64,000 bases of DNA from Xanthomonas hortorum pv. pelargonii (GCF_024499015.1 NZ_CP098604.1:1984001-2048000); one strand, 5' to 3'. Positions 55,549 to 64,000 are shown, counted from the first letter of the stretch. Numbers and translations: made by a program. The notes: generated by a model not told the origin, from the letters alone.

Positions 55549-57123
55549 ATGATGCGTCTGAAGATCTTGTTGGCAATCGCATTGAGTGGCTGCATGGCGA
55601 CCTCGGCAGTGGCGCAAGAGATCGCACCTGCGCCGCGCACGATCCAGGTGGATGTGGCTACCGCCAGCGGGCCGGTCGACCGTTTCTACGCTCTGTCGAT
55701 CGGCTCGGATTTTCCCGGCACCTTGATCCGCAGCGACACCCAGGCACACCTGGTTCCTGCCGTGCAGGAGTTGGGCTTTCGCTACATCCGCTTCCACGAT
55801 GTCTTCCATGACGTGCTCGGCACGGTGAAAGACGTCGACGGAAAACTCGTCTACGACTGGACCAAGCTGGATCAGCTCTACGATGCGCTGCTGGCCAAAC
55901 GCATCCGTCCGTTCGTCGAGTTGGGCTTTACGCCCGGCGCGATGAAGACCTCCGAGCAGACGGTCTTCTACTGGAAGGGCAACACCTCGCATCCGGATCC
56001 GGCCAAGTGGACGCAGCTGATCGATGCGTACGTGCGTCATATCCGCGCGCGCTATGGTGCCGACGAAGTGCGGCAGTGGTATTTCGAGGTGTGGAACGAG
56101 CCCAACCTCAAGGATTTCTGGGAGAACGCCGACCAGCAGGCCTACTTCGCTCTGTACGCGAACACCGCACGCACGATCAAGGCGATCGACCCGCAACTGC
56201 GCGTGGGCGGCCCCTCCACCGCCGGTGCCGCATGGGTACCGGAACTGCTGGCCTATGTGGCTAAAAACAAACTGCCGATCGATTTTGTCAGCACGCACAC
56301 CTACGGCGTGGACGGCGGGTTTCTCGATGAAGACGGCAAGCAGGACACCAAGCTGTCTGCATCGCCGGATGCCATCGTTGGCGATGTGCGACGGGTGCGC
56401 GAGCAGATCCAGGCATCGCCGTTCCCGGATCTGCCGCTGTATTTCACCGAGTGGAGCAGCAGCTACACGCCACGCGATTTCGTCCACGACAGTTACATCA
56501 GCGCGCCCTACATCCTGACCAAGCTCAAACAGGTGCAAGGCCTGGTGCAGGGCATGAGCTACTGGACCTACACCGATCTGTTCGAAGAACCCGGCCCGCC
56601 ACCCACGCCGTTCCACGGTGGCTTCGGGCTGATGAATCGCGAAGGCATCCGCAAGCCGGCCTGGTTTGCCTATAAGTACTTGAACGCACTCAAAGGCCGC
56701 GACATTCCGCTGCGCGACGCACACGCATTTGCGGCGGTGGATGGCCAACGCATCGCCGCGTTGGCGTGGGATTGGCAGCAGCCGGTGCAGGCGGTGAGCA
56801 ATACGCCGTTTTACACCAGGCAAGTACCGAGCACCGACAGCGCGCCAGTGGTGTTCCGGATGACGCAGGTGCCGGCCGGCACGTATCAGCTGCAGGTGCG
56901 CAAGACCGGCTACCGGCACAACGACCCGTTGTCGCTGTACATCGACATGGGCATGCCCAAGGACCTGGCGCCGCGTCAGCTGACCCAGCTGCAGCAGGCC
57001 ACGCGCGATACGCCCGAACAGGACCGGCGCGTGCGCGTCGGCGCCGATGGCGTGGTGGAGATCCGCGTGCCGATGCGCAGCAACGATGTGGTGCTGATGA
57101 CGTTGGAACCGTCTCCGCGCTGA
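55549..57123 (+). CDS. Glycoside hydrolase family 39 (beta-xylosidase-like)
   Basis: 524 residues from ATG 55549, after a GGGAG; the leader LLAIALSGCMATSAVAQ makes it exported and possibly a lipoprotein. The acid/base Glu is in WYFEVWNEPNLKDFW and the nucleophile Glu in LPLYFTEWSSSY, the two GH39 signatures, with PFVELGFTPGAM and VSTHTYGVDGG between. A C-terminal beta domain follows. GH39 members cleave beta-xylosides or L-iduronides; beta-xylosidase is likelier in a plant-associated genus. It is divergent from the HTH operon. Confidence 0.9.
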   Translation: MMRLKILLAIALSGCMATSAVAQEIAPAPRTIQVDVATASGPVDRFYALSIGSDFPGTLIRSDTQAHLVPAVQELGFRYIRFHDVFHDVLGTVKDVDGKLVYDWTKLDQLYDALLAKRIRPFVELGFTPGAMKTSEQTVFYWKGNTSHPDPAKWTQLIDAYVRHIRARYGADEVRQWYFEVWNEPNLKDFWENADQQAYFALYANTARTIKAIDPQLRVGGPSTAGAAWVPELLAYVAKNKLPIDFVSTHTYGVDGGFLDEDGKQDTKLSASPDAIVGDVRRVREQIQASPFPDLPLYFTEWSSSYTPRDFVHDSYISAPYILTKLKQVQGLVQGMSYWTYTDLFEEPGPPPTPFHGGFGLMNREGIRKPAWFAYKYLNALKGRDIPLRDAHAFAAVDGQRIAALAWDWQQPVQAVSNTPFYTRQVPSTDSAPVVFRMTQVPAGTYQLQVRKTGYRHNDPLSLYIDMGMPKDLAPRQLTQLQQATRDTPEQDRRVRVGADGVVEIRVPMRSNDVVLMTLEPSPR

Positions 57124-57186
57124 GGACCGGCAACCACTGCTGCGCTCACCGCCTGGCGATGAGCCCAGCAGTGTTGGTGAGCGTTC

Positions 57187-57459
57187 TTACTTCAGATAGG
57201 TCTTGAGGATGGCGGTGATGTCTTCCACCGCCAGCTCGCGGTCGCCCAATGCATCCGGTGCTGCCACGTGATGCTTGAGGTGCTCGCTGAGCAACTCGAC
57301 CATCAACCCCTGCGCCGCGCCGCGGAACGCCGCGACCTGCGTCAACAACGCAGTGCAGTCCACGTCCTGCGCCAGGGCTTTTTCCAGCCCCTCCACTTGT
57401 CCACGGATCCTGCGCACGCGCGCGAGCAGTTTGGATTTGTCCTGATTCAGATGTGCCAT
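57187..57459 (-). CDS. CsoR/RcnR-family metal-sensing repressor
   Basis: 90 residues, all helical: MAHLNQDKSKLLARVRRIRGQVEGLEKALAQ (the family DNA-binding helix), DCTALLTQVAAFRGAAQGLMVELLSEHLKHHV (the metal-ligand Cys, here CTA, and His residues) and a C-terminal helix. It is divergent from a cation-diffusion-facilitator exporter with an inverted C/G-rich operator between, as in the DmeR-DmeF pair of other bacteria. Nickel or cobalt is the likely signal, by analogy. Confidence 0.88.
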   Translation of the reverse strand: MAHLNQDKSKLLARVRRIRGQVEGLEKALAQDVDCTALLTQVAAFRGAAQGLMVELLSEHLKHHVAAPDALGDRELAVEDITAILKTYLK

Positions 57460-57465
57460 TGCCGT

Positions 57466-57505
57466 ATACCCCCTAGGGGTATCTGAGATACCATAGGGGG
57501 GTATC
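57466..57505. promoter_or_regulatory. C/G-tract operator for the CsoR/RcnR-type repressor
   Basis: ATACCCCCTAGGGGTAT (57466-57482) is nearly palindromic, and GATACCATAGGGGGGTATC (57487-57505) is a second copy. TACCCCC/GGGGGTA tracts flanked by AT are the recognition pattern of RcnR/DmeR-type regulators. It fills the 65-base gap between the divergent repressor and exporter genes and would control both. Confidence 0.75.
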
Positions 57506-57524
57506 GTAGCCAGAGCCTCTTCCG

Positions 57525-58526
57525 ATGTCGATCACGCACGCCGCGCCGCACTGCGCGCAGTCGCACACCTTTGCCAGCGCCAACCCGCTGGCCGAACACA
57601 GCACCCGCAAGGCCGTCATCCTGACCGTGGTCATGATGGTGGTGGAAATCGTCGGCGGCTGGACGCTCAACTCCATGGCCCTGCTCGCCGATGGCTGGCA
57701 TATGAGCTCGCACGCGCTCGCCCTGGGGCTTGCGTTGTTCGCCTACCGCTTCGCGCGGCGCAATGCCAACGATGTGCGTTTCACCTTCGGCACCTGGAAG
57801 GTCGAGGTGCTAGGGGGCTATACCAGCGCGATCCTGTTGCTGGGCGTTGCCGGCCTGATGGCATTTCAATCGGTGGAGCGATTGTTCTCGCCCAAGCCCA
57901 TCCAGTATCAGGAAGCCACGGTCATTGCGGTCATCGGCCTGCTGGTCAACCTGATCTGCGCGTGGTGGTTACGCGATTCGCATAGCCATGCGCATGGCCA
58001 TGGTCATCACCACGGGCACGGCCATGAGCACGCGCATGACGGTCATGGTCATGGTCATGGTCATGGTCACCACGACGGTCACGCCGATCTGAATCTGAGG
58101 GCGGCGTATCTGCACGTGGTCGCCGACGCGGCGACTTCGGTCTTGGCGATTGTCGCGCTGGTCGCCGGCATGCATTGGGGCGTGACTTGGCTAGACCCGA
58201 TCATGGGCATCGTCGGCGCGGTGCTGGTCACCGTGTGGGCGTGGGGACTGCTGCGCAGTACCGGCCGCGTGCTGCTGGATGCGGAGATGGATGCCCCGGT
58301 GGTGGAAGAAGTGAAGCAGGTCATCGCCGAGCTGCCGCATGCGATCGACATCGGCGACCTGCATGTCTGGCGCGTCGGCAGCGATCGTTATGCCTGCGTG
58401 GTCAGTCTGATCACCGCGGCAGATATCGATGCGAAGCTGGTTCGCGAGGCGCTGCAGATTCATGAAGAACTGGTGCATATCACCGTCGAGTTGCAGCGCC
58501 CGCCAGCGACGCTCGCGGCGGGCTAG
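57525..58526 (+). CDS. dmeF: Cation diffusion facilitator exporter DmeF
   Basis: 333 residues. Six TM helices in the CDF layout, with the metal site HxxxD pairs in ALLADGWHMSSHALALG and LHVVADAATSVLAIV, and the Glu in KVEVLGGYTSAI. A His-rich cytosolic loop (residues about 155-187, HGHGHHHGHGHEHAH-type) lies between helices 4 and 5 and probably gathers the metal. The C-terminal domain (VVEEVKQVIAELPHAIDIGDLHVWRVG) is the usual ferredoxin-like dimer domain. It exports cobalt/nickel or zinc, controlled by the divergent repressor. Confidence 0.9.
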   Translation: MSITHAAPHCAQSHTFASANPLAEHSTRKAVILTVVMMVVEIVGGWTLNSMALLADGWHMSSHALALGLALFAYRFARRNANDVRFTFGTWKVEVLGGYTSAILLLGVAGLMAFQSVERLFSPKPIQYQEATVIAVIGLLVNLICAWWLRDSHSHAHGHGHHHGHGHEHAHDGHGHGHGHGHHDGHADLNLRAAYLHVVADAATSVLAIVALVAGMHWGVTWLDPIMGIVGAVLVTVWAWGLLRSTGRVLLDAEMDAPVVEEVKQVIAELPHAIDIGDLHVWRVGSDRYACVVSLITAADIDAKLVREALQIHEELVHITVELQRPPATLAAG

Positions 58527-58765
58527 CGATTCGGCAGCGCGTTGCACTCGGCGGCCTGCAGTTTTCAGTGTGGAAGTTGCAACACGCTGCGGCTTCGGCC
58601 CGGCCGAGACGCTCGGGCACCATGTCCGGCGCGTGCTGGCGCTATCGCAGAGGCACTTCGGCGGGCATCGCGATACTGTTGACGGGCCTTGAACACGCCG
58701 GGTGCAGGCCGACCAGGCGTGATCAGCGGCGCCGAGCAAGACAGCTCGGCCCCTGCCCGATGACC

Positions 58766-59527
58766 TCAGACTTTTGCCGGCGCCGGGCTGACGTATTTCT
58801 CGCGACGGATCTGCGCGTTCGGCAGGCCGGCTTCTTTCAAGGCTTCGACGCAGCTGTCCACCATGTCCGGATTGCCGCACAGGTAGGCGATATCGCCCTG
58901 CGCATCGGGCACGAATTCGGCCAGCTGCTGCTGCACGTAACCGTGCCGTACATCGGCGTGCGGCTGGTCGGGCAGCTCGCGCGAGAAACACGGCACGTAG
59001 CGGAACTGCGGGTGCGCATCGGCAAACGCACGGAAGTCATCGCCGTACAGCAGCTCGGCCGGCGTGCGCGCGCCCTGCAGCAGCACCACCTGCACGCCGC
59101 GGCTGGCGATCGCCTCGGCCAGCAACGGCAGCATCGAGCGGTATGGGGTGACGCCGGTACCGGTGGCGATCAGCACATAGCGCCGGTTGTGATCGTTTGG
59201 CGGCAGGCAGAAGCGGCCGTAAGGCCCGCTGGCCTGCAACTGGTCGCCGATCTGCAGGCCCTCGAACAGCGCCGTGGCCGAGCCGCCGGGCACGAAGCTC
59301 ACCGCGATATCCACCGCCTCGCCCGGTCCGAACGCGTGGTCGTGGATGGTCGCCAGCGAATAGCTGCGCTTGGTCGGCGTGCCATCGGCGCCATTGAAAT
59401 GGATCTGGATGAACTGCCCGGGCTGGAAATCCAGCGGCTGCCCGTCGTCACGCAGGAACTGGCAGTGGGCCACGGTGGGCGCAATCATGCGCCGGTCGAC
59501 AAGCTTGAGGGGGAATTGAACGGGCAC
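58766..59527 (-). CDS. fpr: Ferredoxin--NADP reductase
   Basis: About 253 residues from GTG 59527 (reading VPVQFPLKLVDRRMIAP); the frame runs on to 59593 but that part overlaps the divergent promoter. The FAD domain has FQPGQFIQIHF, RSYSLATIHD (the RxYS FAD motif) and GDQLQASGPYGRFCLP; the NADPH domain has LIATGTGVTPYRSML, LLQGARTPAELLYG and AYLCGNPDMVDSCVEALKEAG. The end REKYVSPAPAKV fits bacterial Fpr. It moves electrons between NADPH and ferredoxin or flavodoxin in oxidative-stress protection. Confidence 0.9.
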   Translation of the reverse strand: MPVQFPLKLVDRRMIAPTVAHCQFLRDDGQPLDFQPGQFIQIHFNGADGTPTKRSYSLATIHDHAFGPGEAVDIAVSFVPGGSATALFEGLQIGDQLQASGPYGRFCLPPNDHNRRYVLIATGTGVTPYRSMLPLLAEAIASRGVQVVLLQGARTPAELLYGDDFRAFADAHPQFRYVPCFSRELPDQPHADVRHGYVQQQLAEFVPDAQGDIAYLCGNPDMVDSCVEALKEAGLPNAQIRREKYVSPAPAKV

Positions 59528-59575
59528 GAACGTATTTAGGACAGTCTGTGATCGGGGCTTGCCCCCGCGGGCTTC

Positions 59576-59581
59576 TATAAT
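59576..59581 (+). promoter_or_regulatory. Consensus -10 box (TATAAT) before the ABC exporter operon
   Basis: TATAAT at 59576-59581 lies 48 bases upstream of the TTG start at 59629. No good -35 was found at the right distance (TTGCCC at 59559 is 11 bases away instead of 17), so the promoter is likely but not certain. Confidence 0.45.
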
Positions 59582-59628
59582 AACGGCCTGCAACTCGCTG
59601 CGCCGTCACGCTGACGCGAAGGAACATC

Positions 59629-60657
59629 TTGAATTCCCCATCTCCGATCACCGCACCCGCGCTGCGTGTGTGCGATCTGCGCAAGACCTACGACAACGGC
59701 ACCCAGGCGCTCAAAGGCGTCTCGCTGGACGTGGCGCCAGGCGATTTCTTCGCCCTGCTCGGCCCCAACGGCGCCGGCAAATCCACCTTGATCGGCATCA
59801 TCAGCTCGCTGGTGAATCTGTCCGCCGGCCAGGTGGAAGTGTTCGGCACCGACCTGGTCCAGCACCGCAGCGATGCGATGCGGCTGATCGGTCTGGTGCC
59901 GCAGGAGGTCAACTTCAACCTGTTCGAAAAACCCTTCGACATCCTGGTCAACTACGCCGGTTTCTACGGCATGCCGCGTGCCGAGGCCGAGCGTCTGGCC
60001 GAAGCCGAGCTGCGCCGCTCGCACCTGTGGGAAAAGGCCCAGGTGATGAGCCGCACGCTGTCCGGCGGCATGAAGCGCCGGCTGATGATCGCCCGCGCCA
60101 TGATGACCCAGCCGCGCCTGCTGATCCTGGACGAGCCCACCGCCGGCGTGGACATCGAGATCCGCCGCGACATGTGGCGCGTGCTCAAAGAGATCAACGC
60201 GGCCGGCACCACCATTATCCTGACCACGCATTATCTGGAAGAAGCCGAGCACCTGTGCCGCAACCTGGCCATCATCAATCACGGCCAGATCGTCACCCAG
60301 GGCCCGATGCGCGAGCTGCTGGCCAAGCTCGATGTGGAAGGCTTTTTGTTCGATATCGATGGCGATCTGCCGGCGCAGCTGCCGGTGATCGAAGGCACCA
60401 CGCTCACCGCCATCGACAGCCAGACGCTGGACCTGGACATGCCGCGCGCGATGGACCTCAACCGCGTGTTCGCCACGCTCGGCAGTGCCGGCATCCGGGT
60501 GCGCTCGATGCGCACCAAGAGCAATCGGCTGGAAGAGCTGTTCGTGCGTCTGACCGGTGACGCCCCGGCGCCCGCCGATGCCGTCGCCACCATCACCCCG
60601 CCTGCCGCACCCAACGGCACACCGCCAGCGCAGCCGCGCAGCGGAGGCCAGCCATGA
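59629..60657 (+). CDS. ABC transporter ATP-binding protein, YadG-like
   Basis: 342 residues from TTG 59629 (GAAGGAAC upstream). Walker A ALLGPNGAGKSTLIGII, Q-loop region LIGLVPQEVNFNLFEKP, signature SRTLSGGMKRRLMIARAMM, Walker B LLILDEPTAGVDIEIR and H-loop LTTHYLEEAEHL are all in place. A long C-terminal extension ends in a Pro/Ala-rich tail (PADAVATITPPAAPNG...). It is coupled to the permease through an ATGA overlap. The pair resembles E. coli YadG-YadH, of unknown substrate. Confidence 0.9.
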   Translation: MNSPSPITAPALRVCDLRKTYDNGTQALKGVSLDVAPGDFFALLGPNGAGKSTLIGIISSLVNLSAGQVEVFGTDLVQHRSDAMRLIGLVPQEVNFNLFEKPFDILVNYAGFYGMPRAEAERLAEAELRRSHLWEKAQVMSRTLSGGMKRRLMIARAMMTQPRLLILDEPTAGVDIEIRRDMWRVLKEINAAGTTIILTTHYLEEAEHLCRNLAIINHGQIVTQGPMRELLAKLDVEGFLFDIDGDLPAQLPVIEGTTLTAIDSQTLDLDMPRAMDLNRVFATLGSAGIRVRSMRTKSNRLEELFVRLTGDAPAPADAVATITPPAAPNGTPPAQPRSGGQP

Positions 60658-61457
60658 ACGAGATCCGTACCGTGACCGAACCCACCAACGCACGCCGCAA
60701 CTGGATTGCGCTGGGCACCATCGTGCGCCGCGAAGTGCAGCGCATCCTGCGCATCTGGGGCCAGACCCTAGTGCCGCCGGCCATCACCATGACGCTGTAC
60801 TTCTTGATCTTCGGTGGGCTGATCGGCTCGCGCGTGGGCGACATGGGCGGCTACACGTACATGCAGTTCATCGTGCCGGGCCTGGTGATGATGAGCGTGA
60901 TCCAGAACAGCTACGGCAACATCTCCTCCAGCTTCTTCGGCGCCAAGTTCGGCCGCCATGTGGAAGAGCTGCTGGTCAGCCCGATGCCCAACTGGGTGAT
61001 CCTGTGGGGCTACGTCTCCGGCGCGGTGCTGCGCGGGGTGATGGTCGGCGCGCTGGTGCTGATCATCGCGATGTTCTTCACCCCCGTACGCATCCCGCAT
61101 CCGCTGGTGACGCTGAGCACGGTGGTGCTGGGCGCGATCATCTTTTCGCTGGCCGGCTTCGTCAACGCGGTGTACGCCAAGAAGTTCGACGACGTGGCGA
61201 TCGTGCCCACCTTCATCCTGACCCCGCTGACCTATCTGGGCGGCGTGTTCTATTCGGTGAAGTTGCTGCCACCGTGGGCCGAAGCAGCCACCCACGCCAA
61301 CCCGATCTTCTACATGGTCAACGCGTTCCGCTACGGCCTGCTCGGCAGCTCGGACGTGCCGATCTGGGTCGCTTACGCGCTGATGCTGGGCTTTGTCGCG
61401 GTGCTCAGCGCGCTGGCGCTGTGGTTGTTGCGCCGTGGCGTGGGCTTGCGGAGCTGA
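60654..61457 (+). CDS. ABC-2 transporter permease, YadH-like
   Basis: 267 residues with six hydrophobic helices: PPAITMTLYFLIFGGLIGSRV, YMQFIVPGLVMMSVIQNSYGNISSSFFGAKFGR, VILWGYVSGAVLRGVMVGALVLIIAMFF, LVTLSTVVLGAIIFSLAGFVNAVYA, TFILTPLTYLGGVFYSVKLLPPWAEA and the C-terminal VAYALMLGFVAVLSALALWLL. The ABC-2 motif (VSPMPNWVI; THANPIFYMVNAFRYG) is clear. The gene ends one base before the HEPN-like gene starts. Confidence 0.9.
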   Translation: MNEIRTVTEPTNARRNWIALGTIVRREVQRILRIWGQTLVPPAITMTLYFLIFGGLIGSRVGDMGGYTYMQFIVPGLVMMSVIQNSYGNISSSFFGAKFGRHVEELLVSPMPNWVILWGYVSGAVLRGVMVGALVLIIAMFFTPVRIPHPLVTLSTVVLGAIIFSLAGFVNAVYAKKFDDVAIVPTFILTPLTYLGGVFYSVKLLPPWAEAATHANPIFYMVNAFRYGLLGSSDVPIWVAYALMLGFVAVLSALALWLLRRGVGLRS

Positions 61458-61740
61458 TATGGATCGCAAGCATGTGACACAGAGCGTGGAGGGCTATTCG
61501 CATGCGCTTCTTGCGCATGCAGCACGCTCTTTCCTCGAGAAAAGCGAAGATGCCACCGAGGAGCAAACTAATCAGTTCGCTCTAGGGGCCATGATGATGT
61601 GCTGCTTTGCTTTGGAGGCCTACTTCAACCAACTCGCGCATGCACTACACGAACGTCGAATGATTCTGCAGCTCGAGGACATCAAGGATTTTGAGCGCAA
61701 AGCACCTGATCAAAAATTCCTGGAATTGACTAATGCCTTA

Positions 61741-62597
61741 GAGCGTGTTATGAACTTTAGCCTTGTCACGCTAACGTATATGGATGAAGCCTCGTAAGCC
61801 ATATCCGACCGATATTTCCGACGAAGAATGGGCCTTTGCTGCGCCGTATCTGACACTGATGGATGCGCAGGCACCGCAGCGCAGGTACGCGCTACGCGCG
61901 ATGTTCAATGCACTGCGCTGGATCGCACGCGCCGGCGCACCGTGGCGATTGCTTCCCAACGATTTCCCGCCTTGGGAGGCGGTGTATCAGCAAACGCAAC
62001 GTTGGCTACAGGCTGGCTGCTTTGAGGCCATGGTCAGCGATTTGCGCTCACTCCTGCGTGTGGCGCACGGGAAGAAAGGCCAGCCGAGCGCGGTCATTTT
62101 CGATGGCCGGACGCTGCAGTCCACCTGTGAAAGCGGACCGCGCGCCGGATACGATGGCTACAAACGCAAGAAAGGGAGCAAGGTGCACATGGCGGTCGAT
62201 ACGCTGGGACACCTACTCGCCGTCCAGGTCACGCCAGCCAATGAGCAAGAGCGCGCGCAAGTCCGATCGTTGGCTCAAGAGGTACAACACGTGACCGGTG
62301 AAACGGTCAAGATCGCGTTTGTGGATCAAGGCTATACCGGCGAAGAACCGGCGCAGGCGGCCAAGGAAGAAGGCATCGAGTTGCACGTCATCAAGCTGCA
62401 AGAAGCGAAGAAAGGCTTCGTTTTGCTTCCACGCCGATGGGTCGTCGAGCGCAGCTTCGGATGGGTCAATCGTTTCAGGCGGCTGGCACGCGACTATGAG
62501 CGATTGCCGGAAACCTTGGCCGGCTTGCACTTTGTTGTCTTCACGATTCTGATGCTTGGAAATGCAGCTACGCTCTTTCAAGGTTCATAACACGCTC
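61741..62597 (+). mobile_element. IS5-family (IS1031-like) insertion sequence
   Basis: 857 bp with inverted ends GAGCGTGTTATGAACTTT (left) and GAGCGTGTTATGAACCTTG (read inward from the right). The target duplication is TTA (61738-61740 and 62598-62600), in line with the TNA preference of the IS1031 group. The element is complete. Confidence 0.9.
61784..62590 (+). CDS. IS5-family transposase
   Basis: 268 residues. N-terminal region PYPTDISDEEWAFAAPYL, ALRAMFNALRWIARAGAPWRLLPNDFPPW, then the DDE catalytic segments VIFDGRTLQSTCESG, VKIAFVDQGYTGEEPA and the C-terminal PRRWVVERSFGWVNRFRRLARDYERL. This is the IS5/IS1031-type DDE pattern. No frameshift is seen. Confidence 0.92.
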   Translation: MKPRKPYPTDISDEEWAFAAPYLTLMDAQAPQRRYALRAMFNALRWIARAGAPWRLLPNDFPPWEAVYQQTQRWLQAGCFEAMVSDLRSLLRVAHGKKGQPSAVIFDGRTLQSTCESGPRAGYDGYKRKKGSKVHMAVDTLGHLLAVQVTPANEQERAQVRSLAQEVQHVTGETVKIAFVDQGYTGEEPAQAAKEEGIELHVIKLQEAKKGFVLLPRRWVVERSFGWVNRFRRLARDYERLPETLAGLHFVVFTILMLGNAATLFQGS

Positions 62598-62906
62598 TTA
62601 GATCTTACGCTGGAAAGCATCTCGCTTACGACGGTGAGTCAATTCTTCAATTTCCGCAACAAGGTCGCTCATGCGAAGCCTTATGCGCGCGAAGACGAGG
62701 ACAACACATGGAAAGGAACTCGGCCGCGCAATCCCAGTACAGATCCGCCTTGGGCTAAGCAGGCGAGGCCGATGGAAGCACGTCGATTCGTGGAAAATAT
62801 GGAAAAAGTCATAAGCCACATGAATCAAGCTAGCCTGCAAAAGCTAGGTCAAGATTTCCCGCTAGATATCCTTGGCAGAGCTAGTCAGATCTACTGACCC
62901 AAACAA

Positions 62907-62938
62907 AAGGCCCCGGCGATTCCGCCAGAGCCTGATGC
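62907..62938 (-). terminator. Possible leftward hairpin terminator
   Basis: AAGGCCCCGGCG and CGCCAGAGCCT form an imperfect stem with a four-base loop. On the minus strand it is followed by TTTTGTTT, but no minus-strand gene ends here, so it may be a remnant or a weak bidirectional element before panE. Confidence 0.35.
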
Positions 62939-63013
62939 CGACCGAGAATCCCCGATCCGGCTGAAATAATAGCTGACGTCTGCGCGTTCGAATTAAGTTG
63001 AAAGGAATTTTTC

Positions 63014-63952
63014 ATGCGTATTTTGATCCTGGGCGCCGGTGGCACCGGCGGTTATTTTGGCGGACGTCTGGCGCAGGCAGGGGTCGATGTCACCTTCCTG
63101 GTGCGCGATGCGCGTGCGGCGCAGTTGCAGGCCGATGGCTTGCGCATCCGCAGCCCGCTCGGTGATGCCGATCTGCCGGTGGCGCATGTCACCGTGCAGG
63201 ATCTGCCGGCGCTGGTGGCGCAGCGGCCGTTCGATCTGGTGATCCTCAGCTGCAAGGCCTACGACCTGGACAGCGCGATCGAGGCGATTGCGCCGGCCGT
63301 CGGTGAGCACACCACGGTGCTGCCGATCCTCAACGGTCTGCGCCACTACGCGGCGCTGGACGAGCGCTTCGGTGCCGCGCGGGTGTTGGGCGGGCTGTGC
63401 TTCATCAGCGCCACCAAGGGCGAGCACGGCGAGATCCTGCATCTGGGCAAGCCGGCGGCGATGACCTTCGGTGAGCGCGATGGCAGTGCCGCATCGGCGC
63501 GGGTGCAGGCGTTTGCTGCTGCCTGCGCGCAGGCCGGCATCGATCATGTGGCTAGCGAGCAGATCGCGCAGGAGCAGTGGATCAAGTACAGCTTCCTCAC
63601 CGCGCTGGCGGCGGCCACCTGCCTGATGCGTGCGCCGGTCGGTGCGATCGTGGCCACCGACGACGGCCGCGCGTTGATCAACGGCTTGTACAACGAATGC
63701 CTGTGGGCTGCCGATGCGGCCGGGCAGCCGATTCCGGAAGCTGCGCGCGCCAAGGCGCTGCAGACCTTGTTGCAGGTGGATTCGCCGCTGAAGGCCTCGA
63801 TGCTGCGCGATCTGGAAGCCGGCCAGGACGTGGAAGCGGCGCAGATCGTTGGCGACATGCTGAAGCGGGTGCGCGAGACCGGGCGCAACGCGCCGCTGCT
63901 GATGGCGGCGAATGTGCATTTGCAGGCGTATCAGGTGTTGCGGCATAGCTGA
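63014..63952 (+). CDS. panE: 2-dehydropantoate 2-reductase, PanE-like
   Basis: 312 residues. The N-terminal dinucleotide loop MRILILGAGGTGGYFGGRLAQAG, VILSCKAYDLDSAIEAIAP (the catalytic Lys of CKAYD), and VLPILNGLRHYAALDERFG are the PanE/ketopantoate reductase hallmarks. The C-terminal domain has QEQWIKYSFLTALAAATCL (the second catalytic Lys) and DSPLKASMLRDLEAGQDVEA (the DxxxGRxTE-like region). It makes pantoate for coenzyme A, or acts on a related keto acid. It follows the IS-disrupted gene with its own leader. Confidence 0.9.
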   Translation: MRILILGAGGTGGYFGGRLAQAGVDVTFLVRDARAAQLQADGLRIRSPLGDADLPVAHVTVQDLPALVAQRPFDLVILSCKAYDLDSAIEAIAPAVGEHTTVLPILNGLRHYAALDERFGAARVLGGLCFISATKGEHGEILHLGKPAAMTFGERDGSAASARVQAFAAACAQAGIDHVASEQIAQEQWIKYSFLTALAAATCLMRAPVGAIVATDDGRALINGLYNECLWAADAAGQPIPEAARAKALQTLLQVDSPLKASMLRDLEAGQDVEAAQIVGDMLKRVRETGRNAPLLMAANVHLQAYQVLRHS

Positions 63953-64000
63953 TGCGATTGGGTGTGCGGGTAGGTGTACGTGTGAACCGGACCCCCATCC

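Larger units (their letters stand above)
61459..62897 (+). pseudogene. HEPN-like protein split by IS5-family element
   Basis: Joining 61459-61740 to 62601-62897, with one TTA target copy removed, gives an uninterrupted 192-residue frame: MDRKHVTQSVEGYSHALLAH, GAMMMCCFALEAYFNQLAHAL and FNFRNKVAHAKPYARED. The RNKVAH sequence (R-N-x3-H) is the HEPN nuclease signature, and the helical ALEAYFNQLAH stretch fits the HEPN fold. HEPN proteins are often toxins or defence factors. The composition is more AT-rich than the neighbours. The gene was probably acquired and is now inactivated. Confidence 0.72.

Overview
The window is a chromosomal stretch of a Xanthomonas-type gammaproteobacterium. The evidence is the high GC content, the gene families and their order (coaX-birA, phoP-phoQ, katB-ankB, hemB, aroE, DUF1501/DUF1800), a TonB receptor with SapC, cupin and tryptophan-halogenase partners, and intergenic repeats that I recognise from Xanthomonas. 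No tRNA, rRNA or CRISPR was seen.

Positions 1-23,600 are mostly core genome: coaX (cut by the window edge) and birA, mtfA, an exported DUF1800/DUF1501 pair, phoPQ, dusA, a catalase with its ankyrin partner, a DinG-type helicase, aroE with two small membrane proteins, a PD40 propeller protein, a Fur-box-preceded PepSY/flavodoxin/reductase fusion, hemB and a small lipoprotein. A birA fragment lies at 10.1 kb and palindromic repeats at 18.5-18.9 kb.

Positions 23,900-36,500 are the unusual part. An orphan virB5-virB6 pair (type IV secretion) is followed by a tandem array. The 3' part of virB6 recurs three more times (26.8, 31.0 and 36.3 kb), without the 5' half of the gene. The first three virB6 copies are each followed closely by a gene for an exported, cysteine-rich DUF4189 protein; a fourth DUF4189 gene precedes the last virB6 remnant. 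Two units also carry a lipoprotein gene and a DUF2235 lipase-like gene, probably an immunity/effector pair. The second DUF2235 protein ends in a region resembling the XVIPCD secretion signal of Xanthomonadales killing T4SSs. An IS3-family element cuts off the tail of effector 1, and an ISXO2-like element with an 8-bp target duplication interrupts effector 2. The array looks like a recombining reservoir of VirB6 C-terminal variants linked to effectors. Several one-base homopolymer changes in it are either real mutations or sequencing errors.

Positions 36,500-64,000 return to core genome: a DUF885 peptidase, a Coa1-family protein, dipeptidyl peptidase IV, a glutathione transferase, the TonB-receptor/SapC/cupin/halogenase operon, a frameshifted tonB-like gene, 7- and 8-bp tandem repeats, a five-gene operon (membrane protein, HTH regulator, lipoprotein hydrolase, NatA-NatB-like ABC exporter) behind a palindromic operator, a GH39 glycosidase, a metal-sensor/CDF efflux pair with its operator, ferredoxin reductase, a YadG/YadH-like ABC exporter, a HEPN-like gene split by an IS5-family element, and panE.
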